From Flavobacteriaceae bacterium (GTDB taxonomy: Bacteria > Bacteroidota > Bacteroidia > Flavobacteriales > Flavobacteriaceae), in assembly GCA_018608485.1 (NCBI GenBank), contig JABAZK010000126.1:1-35680 (forward strand): DNA of 35,680 bases, written 5' to 3'. Positions 9,765 to 17,824 of the stretch are shown here, one piece after another; positions within the stretch are counted from its first letter, which is position 1; each line of letters begins with the position of its first letter. The translations under genes were made by a program, and so were the position numbers. Below the pieces are notes generated by a model. The model saw only the letters and a program-made list of their open reading frames with translations. It was not told the DNA's origin and ran no database searches.

Positions 9765-10823
9765 TTAAATTCCTAATATTTTTTGTAATTGATTTTCATC
9801 TTTATCTCCATCACTCCCTGCAAAATCATCAAATCTTTTTGAGGTAGTTTCTATAATATGATTTTTTATAAAGTCTACACCTTCTATGGCGCCTTGTTGA
9901 GGACTTTTTATCACACACTCCCATTCTAAAACTGCCCAAACATCACAACCATATTCAGTTAGCTTAGAAAAAACTTGTTTAAAATCTACTTGACCATCTC
10001 CTGGAGATCTATATCTTCCAGCTCTATTTTTCCAATCATTGTATCCTCCAAAAGTTCCTTTTTTCCCACTAGGATTAAACTCTGCATCTTTCACATGAAA
10101 AGCTTTTATGAATTGGTGGTAGTGATCTATATATTTTAAATAATCTAATTGTTGTAAAACGAAATGAGATGGATCATATAAAATATTAACTCTTTTGTGA
10201 TTCCCTGTGGCTTCAAGAAATCTTTCAAAAGTATCTCCATCATGAATATCCTCGACTGGATGCACTTCGTAACAAACATCTACGCCTTGACTGTCAAATG
10301 TATTCAAAATAGGTAGCCATCTTGATGCCAATTCTTTAAATCCTGTTTCCACAAGTCCTTTAGGTTGTTGCGGCCAAGGATGAACCATAGGCCACAATAA
10401 AGAACCTGAAAAAGTAGCATGTGTTTTTAACCCTAATCGTCTACTAACAATAGCAGCTTTCTTCATTTGATCAATAGCCCATTCCGTTCGTTGCTTTGGC
10501 TTTCCTTGTAACTCTTTTGGAACAAATACATCAAACATCAAATCATGAGCTGAGTGAACCGCCACCAACTGTCCTTGAATATGAGTTGATAATTCTGTTA
10601 TTTCTAAACCAAAAGAATTTATTTTTCCCTTAAACTCATCGCAATATGTTTGACTTTCTGATGCGATGTCTAGATCTATAATGCTTTTGTCTAGTGTAGG
10701 TATTTGAATGCCAATATATCCAAGTTCTTTTGCCCATTTACACAACCCCTCCAACGAATTAAACGGGTCTTTATCATCCATAAATTGTGCTAAAAAAACA
10801 GCTGGTCCTTTAATAGTTTTCAT
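9765..10823 (-). CDS. Sugar phosphate isomerase/epimerase family TIM barrel (AP endonuclease 2 fold), cytoplasmic
   Basis: No signal peptide; GLCKWAKELGYIGIQIPTLD, VDVCYEVHPVEDIHDGDTF, ILYDPSHFVLQQLDYLKYI, AFHVKDAEF, WAVLEWECV: metal-binding E/D/H pattern of the xylose-isomerase-like barrel. Confidence 0.88.
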   Translation of the reverse strand: MKTIKGPAVFLAQFMDDKDPFNSLEGLCKWAKELGYIGIQIPTLDKSIIDLDIASESQTYCDEFKGKINSFGLEITELSTHIQGQLVAVHSAHDLMFDVFVPKELQGKPKQRTEWAIDQMKKAAIVSRRLGLKTHATFSGSLLWPMVHPWPQQPKGLVETGFKELASRWLPILNTFDSQGVDVCYEVHPVEDIHDGDTFERFLEATGNHKRVNILYDPSHFVLQQLDYLKYIDHYHQFIKAFHVKDAEFNPSGKKGTFGGYNDWKNRAGRYRSPGDGQVDFKQVFSKLTEYGCDVWAVLEWECVIKSPQQGAIEGVDFIKNHIIETTSKRFDDFAGSDGDKDENQLQKILGI

Positions 10824-10846
10824 ATTTTTTTTAAAAAATTTAAACG

Positions 10847-12001
10847 TTACAAAGTATAGTTTTCATCAATAGCGATCCAACTATTTCCATTTTTGTGTGA
10901 GGAGACTGCTTTTTCGATAAAACTCATCCCTCTAACACCATCAATAATGGTTGGAAACTCCCCAACGTTGAAGGGTTCGCTACATATAGCCCTTGCTACC
11001 CCTTTATATATATTCCCCATGGCATCAAAAATTCCTTCTGGATGTCCAGGAGGTAATTTTGTTCCATCTAAAGATAGTTTGCTGTTATATTCATGTCCAG
11101 GTTTTAATACTTGTAACGGCTTACCTTCTTCCATTAAATAAAGATAATTTGGGTTTTCTTGCTCCCATTTAAGCCCTGCTTTATCTCCATATATTTTTAC
11201 AACAAAACTATTCTCCTCTCCAGTGGCAATTTGGCTTGCACAAATAACTCCTTTAACATCATTAGAGCATCTTAACAAAATAGTGCCATCTACATCCATA
11301 GGATTGTCATCGTATACGTGATTTAAGTCTGCTAAGATATTTTCAATTTTTACTCCTGAGACATATTCTAACATGTCAAAAGCATGAGTTCCAATATCGC
11401 CAATACAACAGCTTCCTCCAGATTTTTCGGGATTTAATCGCCAAGTTGTTTTGCGTTTTTCTATGTCATGAATAATAGGGTTTATCCATCCCTGATAATA
11501 CTGTGCATCAATTTTTTGAACCTTTCCTATAACACCACTTTTAACCATTTCGCGCATTTGACGTATCATAGGGTACCCTGTGTAAGTGTAGGTTACTGCA
11601 AAAATAGTTTTCTTATCTTGTAAGAGGGTATAAAGTTCTTGAGCTTCCTTATAAGTTGTGGTTAAAGGTTTTTCACAAATGACATGGAACCCATTTTCCA
11701 ATAATTTTTTGGCCATAGGAAAATGCAAAAAATTGGGTGTTAAAATAGAAATTACTTGCATTCGCTGATCTTCAGGCAATTGAAGTTCTTGCTCAATTAG
11801 TGTTTCAAAATCTATGTAAATTCTATCTACTGGCAACCCAATTCTATTGGCAAAATCAATATTTTCATCCCAAATAGGATTAAAAACACCTCCAACAATT
11901 TGATATTTATCAAACATAGAGGAAGCTATCCGATGTAAAATCCCAATCAAAGAATTACCCCCACCGCCAAGTATACCTAGTCTTATTTTAGAACTACTCA
12001 T
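10847..12001 (-). CDS. Gfo/Idh/MocA family NAD(P)-dependent oxidoreductase
   Basis: Rossmann start IRLGILGGGGNSLIG, NFLHFPMAKKLLENGFHVICEKPLTTT (EKP motif), GGSCCIGDIGTHAFDMLEYVSG. Confidence 0.93.
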   Translation of the reverse strand: MSSSKIRLGILGGGGNSLIGILHRIASSMFDKYQIVGGVFNPIWDENIDFANRIGLPVDRIYIDFETLIEQELQLPEDQRMQVISILTPNFLHFPMAKKLLENGFHVICEKPLTTTYKEAQELYTLLQDKKTIFAVTYTYTGYPMIRQMREMVKSGVIGKVQKIDAQYYQGWINPIIHDIEKRKTTWRLNPEKSGGSCCIGDIGTHAFDMLEYVSGVKIENILADLNHVYDDNPMDVDGTILLRCSNDVKGVICASQIATGEENSFVVKIYGDKAGLKWEQENPNYLYLMEEGKPLQVLKPGHEYNSKLSLDGTKLPPGHPEGIFDAMGNIYKGVARAICSEPFNVGEFPTIIDGVRGMSFIEKAVSSHKNGNSWIAIDENYTL

Positions 12002-12007
12002 TTATAT

Positions 12008-13240
12008 TTATGATTTATATTCTACTTTTTCATTTTTGAATAATAGTGCAAAGATTAACATTACTACCACTGCAAATACTGCTGGGAAAATCCAAATATC
12101 TTGCCAAGCGTGAGAGCCACCTGCTAGTAAATTCTTGTCTACAATTTTACCTGCAATCCAGAAACCAACTAACATTCCAACACCATAAGTAGCTAATGTA
12201 ATTAAGCCTTGCGCAGCACTTTTAACTTTTTCTCCAGCTTTAGAATCAGTGTAAATTTGACCAGATACAAAAAAGAAATCATAACAAATTCCGTGTAAGG
12301 CTATTCCTGTAATAATCATAAAAAATAGATCCCCATTATTACCATAAGAAAAAAGAAGATATCTGACTACCCAGGCTAACATTCCAAAAAGAATTGTTTT
12401 TTTAAAACCAAACTTTTTAAAGAAAAAAGGTAATAACAACATAAAGGCTACCTCTGAGATTTGACCCAAAGAAGCCCATGCAGTAGAATTTTCTACCTGA
12501 TATTCTGTTAAAAAAGGACTGATATTTTGATAATAAAATGCTAATGGAATACAAATTAAAACCGAGGATATAAAAAACACTAAAAAGTTTCGATCATTTA
12601 ATAATTTTAATGCATCCAACCCTAAAATATCTTTTATTGTAACATTGTCACCCTTGGCTACTGAGGGTGGTGTCTTTGGTAAGGTAAAACTAAAAACTCC
12701 TAGTAATAGAGATGCTAAAGCAACCATAATAAATGTGTTTGATAACATTCCATTACTAATATTTTCAATAGAATCCCATTTAAATAGAAAACTAATAGCT
12801 AAGCCAGCTAAAATCCATCCTATTGTCCCCCAAACTCTTACTAAAGGAAATTGTTTTGCAGGATCACTCATTTGGTTAAAAGAAACCGAGTTAACTAATG
12901 CCAAAGTTGGCATGTATGCAATCATATAACCCAATACATAGGGATAAAAAACAGAAAACTCTGTAGATTGAGACATTAAGTACATAAGTGTTGCACCAAG
13001 TAAATGAAGTACGCCTAAAATTTTCTCGGCATTAAAGAAGCGGTCAGCTATCAACCCTATTATAAATGGAGCTATAATTGCACCCCAAGATTGGGTAGAA
13101 TAAGCCATAGCGGTTTCTCCTCCTGAAGCTCCTAAATTACTTCCTAAAAAAGTACCCATAGTTACGAACCAGCCTCCCCAAATAAAAAATTCGAGAAACA
13201 TCATAAAGGAGAGTTGAAATTGGATTGATTTTTTCATCAT
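12008..13240 (-). CDS. MFS permease, nucleoside:H+ symporter (NHS/NupG-like) family
   Basis: Polytopic protein; FMMFLEFFIWGGWFVTMGTFL, PFIIGLIADRFFNAEKILGVLHLLGA, PLVRVWGTIGWILAG, DFFFVSGQIYTDSKAGEKVKSAAQGLITLATYGVGMLVG typical of NHS-family sugar/nucleoside permeases. Confidence 0.88.
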   Translation of the reverse strand: MMKKSIQFQLSFMMFLEFFIWGGWFVTMGTFLGSNLGASGGETAMAYSTQSWGAIIAPFIIGLIADRFFNAEKILGVLHLLGATLMYLMSQSTEFSVFYPYVLGYMIAYMPTLALVNSVSFNQMSDPAKQFPLVRVWGTIGWILAGLAISFLFKWDSIENISNGMLSNTFIMVALASLLLGVFSFTLPKTPPSVAKGDNVTIKDILGLDALKLLNDRNFLVFFISSVLICIPLAFYYQNISPFLTEYQVENSTAWASLGQISEVAFMLLLPFFFKKFGFKKTILFGMLAWVVRYLLFSYGNNGDLFFMIITGIALHGICYDFFFVSGQIYTDSKAGEKVKSAAQGLITLATYGVGMLVGFWIAGKIVDKNLLAGGSHAWQDIWIFPAVFAVVVMLIFALLFKNEKVEYKS

Positions 13241-13274
13241 TAAATGATTTATGGTGTTATTATCTAGTTTTTTA

Positions 13275-14255
13275 TTATTTCAGATTACTTGCTGATTTTA
13301 ACAACAAATCTCGTGTAGCTTTAATTCCATCTCTTTCATTTAATCTGTCTCCTTCATATTCTACTCCAATAAAACCTGTATATTCAGCATCTTTAACTAT
13401 TTGCAACATTTTTATATAGTCAATGGTAGTTTCATTACCAGCTTCATCAAAATCATACGATTTTGCACTTACGGCCATTGCTGCAGGCATCATCATTTTT
13501 GTGCCTTCATATTTGTCTGGATACACTTCGGCACAATCTCCCCATTTTTCATTTACATCTGCTCTTTTTACACACCAGTTACCAAAATCAGGTAATGTCC
13601 CACAGTTTTCCATATTAACTTCATTAATAGCTTTCATCAACTCGACAGGATTAGATGACAACCATCCATGATTTTCACAAAGCACATTGATGTTTTTTGT
13701 TGCAGCATACACTGACAACTTTCTCAACCCATCTACAACAGTAGTTTTCCAAATTTCTGGATCATTTGTACCAAAAGTATTTACACGGATTGAATGACAT
13801 CCTAATTTTGATGCAGCATCAACCCATTTTTTATGATTTTCTACTGCTTGGTTTCTCTTATTTTCATCAGGATCAGCCAAATCTCCTTCATCATCAACCA
13901 TAATCAAAATATTTTGCATAGATTCTTTTTTACTAATTTTATTTAATGAATCTATTACAACATTAAATCCTAATTCTTCAATTTCATGTTTATAAAGCTG
14001 ACTTACATACTCTAAACCTTTAAATCCCATTTCTTTTGCTTGTGATGCAAAATGGAAAGGTGATTTTTTATCATCTTCAACATATTTGTGAAGTGACCAT
14101 TGAGCAAGTGATAACTTAAAAAACACTCCTTCATCAGAACTTACTTTTACTGATGAAGTTGCTTGTTTTTTTTCATCAGTTTTACAACTAGATATTGAAA
14201 CACCAAGAATTAATAGTGCAATAAAAATTGATTTTGGAATAATAGTTGAATTCAT
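13275..14255 (-). CDS. Lipoprotein TIM barrel, sugar phosphate isomerase/epimerase (AP endonuclease 2 fold)
   Basis: ORF track starts at 14291 but the ATG at 14255 gives MNSTIIPKSIFIALLILGVSISSCKTDEKK, a clean lipoprotein signal; FKLSLAQWSLHK, KEMGFKGLEYVSQLY, NVLCENHGW, GTLPDFGNWC, YTGFIGVEYEGDRLNERDGIKATRDLL. Confidence 0.85.
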   Translation of the reverse strand: MNSTIIPKSIFIALLILGVSISSCKTDEKKQATSSVKVSSDEGVFFKLSLAQWSLHKYVEDDKKSPFHFASQAKEMGFKGLEYVSQLYKHEIEELGFNVVIDSLNKISKKESMQNILIMVDDEGDLADPDENKRNQAVENHKKWVDAASKLGCHSIRVNTFGTNDPEIWKTTVVDGLRKLSVYAATKNINVLCENHGWLSSNPVELMKAINEVNMENCGTLPDFGNWCVKRADVNEKWGDCAEVYPDKYEGTKMMMPAAMAVSAKSYDFDEAGNETTIDYIKMLQIVKDAEYTGFIGVEYEGDRLNERDGIKATRDLLLKSASNLK

Positions 14256-14288
14256 CTTATTTATAAATTTGTGACATTTTAGGATGCT

Positions 14289-14297
14289 CAAAGTATA
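14289..14297 (-). promoter_or_regulatory. Candidate -7-like element for the 14255-9010 operon (TATACTTTG on minus)
   Basis: Near match to TAnnTTTG, 34 bp upstream of the ATG at 14255; weak on its own. Confidence 0.25.
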
Positions 14298-14336
14298 ACA
14301 TAGACCTTGAAATTATGTGTATAATTGTTCAGTGAA

Positions 14337-14358
14337 AAATTTTAAACAAATTTTAAAC
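14337..14358. repeat. Perfect tandem direct repeat, 2 x 11 bp (AAATTTTAAAC)
   Basis: aaattttaaacaaattttaaac; overlaps the araC-type gene stop codon and lies upstream of the minus-strand operon. Confidence 0.7.
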
Positions 14359-15372
14359 ATAGTTAAAAGTGCTTTTTCTGTACTCCAAAGGGGTGCATTT
14401 TTCGTGTTTTTTAAACATGGTAGCGAAATATTGACTAGTAGAAAACCCACACAGATAAGCAATGTCAGATATATTCATTTCAGGCTGATCTGATAAGATT
14501 TTTTTAGACATTTCTAATCTTTTTAACATCAGATATTTCATTGGTGTTAAGTTTGTTAATTGCTTACAGTGAAACGTAAATCGTGTTAAACCAACTCCAG
14601 ATGATTTAGCCATTTTTTCAACAGTCCAACTTTCAGATAAATTTACATCCAACTCTTTCAAAAATAACTGAACACTTCGAGAACTATTCATTAATTTTTC
14701 ATCCAATTTGACCTCTTCAACAACCAATAAATCAAGAAGAAGAAGCAATAAATTGTTTACTAATAATCTTATTTTCGAAGCATTACTTCCATCTTTATCT
14801 GTATCTACAGCCTTTCCAATTTTTTGAAAACAATCTAAAATACGTTTATCTGCCTTCCAACAAACTTTTTCATTTTGTCTTAAAATATTTGTTAGTTTCT
14901 CTAGATCATTAGGAGCTAAAATTATCCAATCTGGCCATGACCAATTTTGATGTGGTCTTCTTACATTTAAGTCTAATATTATCCAATAAAATTTTCCCAT
15001 TCCTATAATAGGATTACCAACTTTATGGACTTCCCAAGGCCTCGTAATTGTTAAATTATTAGGCAATAATTCCAACTCTTGACTCTCTTGTGAGTAAGGC
15101 ATAGAACCCGATTCTAAGAAATGAATTTCTATCCCTTCATTTCTATGCCAGTCTAAACCCCAGTCTTGAGGTTCATTGGCATCCCAATATCCGATACTAT
15201 TGAGTCCTGTAGTATCTTCTGAGAGTCTTTTCCCAGGATAAGTATGCCTTGCCAGCGCATTAAATTTTAATTTTTTTCTACCAACAGCGTCAACTAAGGG
15301 CAGACAAGTATCTGCGTGATATTCTATCCCGTCTTCCTTAAATGGTAATATATTTTGTATATTTATTTTCAC
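14353..15372 (-). CDS. AraC family transcriptional regulator
   Basis: C-terminal double HTH: SWTVEKMAKSSGVGLTRFTFHCKQLTNLTPMKYLMLKRLEMSKKILSDQPEMNISDIAYLCGFSTSQYFATMFKKHEKCTPLEYRK. ORF track begins at a TTG (15402); no ATG is available and GTG at 15372 is a plausible alternative start. Confidence 0.9.
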   Translation of the reverse strand: MKINIQNILPFKEDGIEYHADTCLPLVDAVGRKKLKFNALARHTYPGKRLSEDTTGLNSIGYWDANEPQDWGLDWHRNEGIEIHFLESGSMPYSQESQELELLPNNLTITRPWEVHKVGNPIIGMGKFYWIILDLNVRRPHQNWSWPDWIILAPNDLEKLTNILRQNEKVCWKADKRILDCFQKIGKAVDTDKDGSNASKIRLLVNNLLLLLLDLLVVEEVKLDEKLMNSSRSVQLFLKELDVNLSESWTVEKMAKSSGVGLTRFTFHCKQLTNLTPMKYLMLKRLEMSKKILSDQPEMNISDIAYLCGFSTSQYFATMFKKHEKCTPLEYRKSTFNYV

Positions 15373-15487
15373 TGAAAAATTTTGAACATAATAAGTCCGC
15401 AAATTAATTAATTTGGCTTAGAAATATGTAATTTTATAACAATATATTTCACAATATCACAAAAAAAAGTCTCAAAAATTATAATTA

Positions 15488-17209
15488 ATGAATAACAACA
15501 TAGTAAAAACAGAAGATAACCTATTTGACGCTATTGTAGTAGGAACAGGTATTTCTGGAGGTTGGGCAGCAAAAGAACTTTGTGAACAAGGCTTAAAAAC
15601 ATTGGTCCTTGAAAGAGGCAGAATGGTGAAGCACATCGAAGATTACACCACCGCTCACCTTGATCCTTGGGACTTACCCAATGGAGGAAAAACTACACAA
15701 GAAACAATCAATCGGAAACCTAAACAACACCGAACTGGCTACACTACACAACCGGCAAGAGAACATTTTTTTGTAGATGATATTAAACACCCATACAATG
15801 AAGTAAGGAGGTTTGATTGGATGAGAGGATATCACGTTGGTGGAAGATCTTTAATGTGGGGAAGACAAAGTTATAGATTGAGTGATTTAGACTTTGAAGC
15901 TAATAAAAAAGATGGTATTGCCGTTGATTGGCCTATTCGTTATAAGGATATAGAACCATGGTATAATAAAGTTGAAGAATATATTGGTGTTAGTGGACAG
16001 AATTTAGGATTAAAACATTTTCCCGATCAGAAGCTTCTTAAACCAATGGAATTAAATTGTGTTGAAGAGCATTTACAAAATAAGATTTCAGAAAAGTTTG
16101 AGGACAACAGATTGTTAACCATTGGAAGAACAGCTCATATTACAGAAGGAACAAAAGAAGGTCTGGGAAGGGGTACTTGCCAATACAGGAGCAGGTGTAT
16201 GAGAGGATGCCCTTATGGCGCCTATTTTAGTAGTAACTCCTCAACTCTTCCAGCAGCAGACGCTACTGGAAATATGACACTAAGACATAATTCTATTGTT
16301 CATGAAGTCATCTATGATGATACTACAAAAAAAGCTACTGGTGTTCGTGTAATTGATGCAGAAACTAAAGAAAGTCACGTTTACAATGCGAAAATTATCT
16401 TTTTATGTGCATCAGCTATTGCATCTGCCTCTATTCTTTTACAATCAAAGTCTGAGAGATTTCCTAATGGTTTAGGTAATGATAGTGGTGAAATAGGACA
16501 TAATATTATGGATCATCATTTTCAAGTTGGAGCTTCTGCAGTAGCAGAGGGATACGATGATAAATATGTAAAAGGTCGAAGACCAAATGGTATTTACATT
16601 CCTAGATTCAGAAATGTTGATAAGAAAACAAAAATGAAAAATTTCATTAGAGGCTATGGATATCAAGGCGGTGCAAGTAGAAGTGATGCATCGGAATTAG
16701 TTGCTGAATTAAAATATGGACCAAAACTAGCTGAAGCAATACTCAAACCAGGAGAATGGAATGTGAATTTATTGGCTTTCGGTGAAACACTACCAGATCA
16801 TAGTAATAAAATGTATCTGGACTATGACAAAAAAGATGAATGGGGTTTGCCCACGGTAACTTTTGATGCTGATTTCGGCGAAAATGAACTGAAGATGAGA
16901 GTAGATATGCAAGAACAAGCTATTGAAATGCTAAAAGCAGCTGGGTATAAAAATGTAAAAGGGTATGATCATGAAACTTCAAGAGCTATGGGATTAGGTA
17001 TTCATGAAATGGGTACTGCAAGAATGGGTAGAGATCCTAAAACATCTGTTCTAAATAAGTACAATCAAATACACGCCTGCACCAATGTATATGTAACTGA
17101 TGGGGCTTTTATGACTTCTTCAGGTTGCCAAAACCCTTCATTAACTTATATGGCTTTTACAGCTAGAGCGGCAAATCATGCTGCTAAAAACTTTAAAAAG
17201 AACGCTTAA
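15488..17209 (+). CDS. GMC family FAD-dependent oxidoreductase (membrane/periplasmic sugar dehydrogenase catalytic-subunit type)
   Basis: FAD motif DAIVVGTGISGGWAAKELCEQGLKTLVLERG; GMC C-terminal region LGIHEMGTARMGRDPKTSVLNKYNQIHACTNVYVTDGAFMTSSGCQNPSLTYMAFTARAANH; no signal peptide. Confidence 0.94.
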   Translation: MNNNIVKTEDNLFDAIVVGTGISGGWAAKELCEQGLKTLVLERGRMVKHIEDYTTAHLDPWDLPNGGKTTQETINRKPKQHRTGYTTQPAREHFFVDDIKHPYNEVRRFDWMRGYHVGGRSLMWGRQSYRLSDLDFEANKKDGIAVDWPIRYKDIEPWYNKVEEYIGVSGQNLGLKHFPDQKLLKPMELNCVEEHLQNKISEKFEDNRLLTIGRTAHITEGTKEGLGRGTCQYRSRCMRGCPYGAYFSSNSSTLPAADATGNMTLRHNSIVHEVIYDDTTKKATGVRVIDAETKESHVYNAKIIFLCASAIASASILLQSKSERFPNGLGNDSGEIGHNIMDHHFQVGASAVAEGYDDKYVKGRRPNGIYIPRFRNVDKKTKMKNFIRGYGYQGGASRSDASELVAELKYGPKLAEAILKPGEWNVNLLAFGETLPDHSNKMYLDYDKKDEWGLPTVTFDADFGENELKMRVDMQEQAIEMLKAAGYKNVKGYDHETSRAMGLGIHEMGTARMGRDPKTSVLNKYNQIHACTNVYVTDGAFMTSSGCQNPSLTYMAFTARAANHAAKNFKKNA

Positions 17210-17220
17210 TAGATAGATAT

Positions 17221-17820
17221 ATGAAACGAAGAGACGCGATAAAAAACATAGGGTTTGCTGCTGGTTTTGCTGCCATTTCACCAAGTATTTTTAGTATGTT
17301 ACAAAGTTGTACTTCAGATGCTGAAACATGGACTACAAGCTATTTGACTCATGATGAAAAAACAGTTGTTACAAACTTAGTAGATATTGTTATACCAAAA
17401 ACAGCCACTACTCCAGCTGCAACAGAGGTAGGTGTTCCTCAATTTATTGACAACTACATTCTTGAGGTTTTGGAACCCAAAGATCAAGAAATTACTAGAG
17501 CTGCTTTTAATAAAATAATTACTCTTCTAAAACCAGATACTGAATCTAATTTAGATGATGTTACACAAGAACAATATAAAGCCTTGTTAGATGAACACAT
17601 GTTTTTAAGTAAGGAGATAGACCCAGAACGGGAGGCAAATCCAGAAGCATTAGAAATGACATCTTCAGAGTTTTTAAATCAGTTAAAATGGATGACTATT
17701 TACGCATACAAACATTCAGAAGAAGTGGGTGAAAATATACTTGCTTATGACCCAATCCCAACAGCTTACTACTGTGGGGACTTACAAGAATTAACTGGAG
17801 GTAAATCATATTCACTTTAA
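17221..17820 (+). CDS. Gluconate 2-dehydrogenase subunit 3 family protein with Tat-type signal
   Basis: MKRRDAIKNIGFAAGFAAISPSIFSMLQSC: twin-arginine motif, hydrophobic stretch and LQSC lipobox-like site; LTHDEKTVVTNLVDIVIPKTATTPAATEVGVPQFIDNYI typical of the family; 11 bp after the GMC gene. Confidence 0.92.
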   Translation: MKRRDAIKNIGFAAGFAAISPSIFSMLQSCTSDAETWTTSYLTHDEKTVVTNLVDIVIPKTATTPAATEVGVPQFIDNYILEVLEPKDQEITRAAFNKIITLLKPDTESNLDDVTQEQYKALLDEHMFLSKEIDPEREANPEALEMTSSEFLNQLKWMTIYAYKHSEEVGENILAYDPIPTAYYCGDLQELTGGKSYSL

Positions 17821-17824
17821 AAAA

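Noticed and set aside
12645-12929. 94-aa plus ORF, and 10893-11141
   Set aside because: Antisense to the MFS permease and Gfo/Idh/MocA genes, which have clear family features.
13225-13671. Three overlapping plus ORFs (13225, 13401, 13423)
   Set aside because: Antisense to the TIM-barrel lipoprotein and mutually overlapping; not supported as coding.
15439-15457. ACAATAT direct repeat (two copies, 12-bp spacing) before the GMC start
   Set aside because: Too short and AT-rich to separate from chance.
16472-16666. 64-aa minus ORF inside the GMC gene
   Set aside because: Antisense noise in a well-supported CDS.
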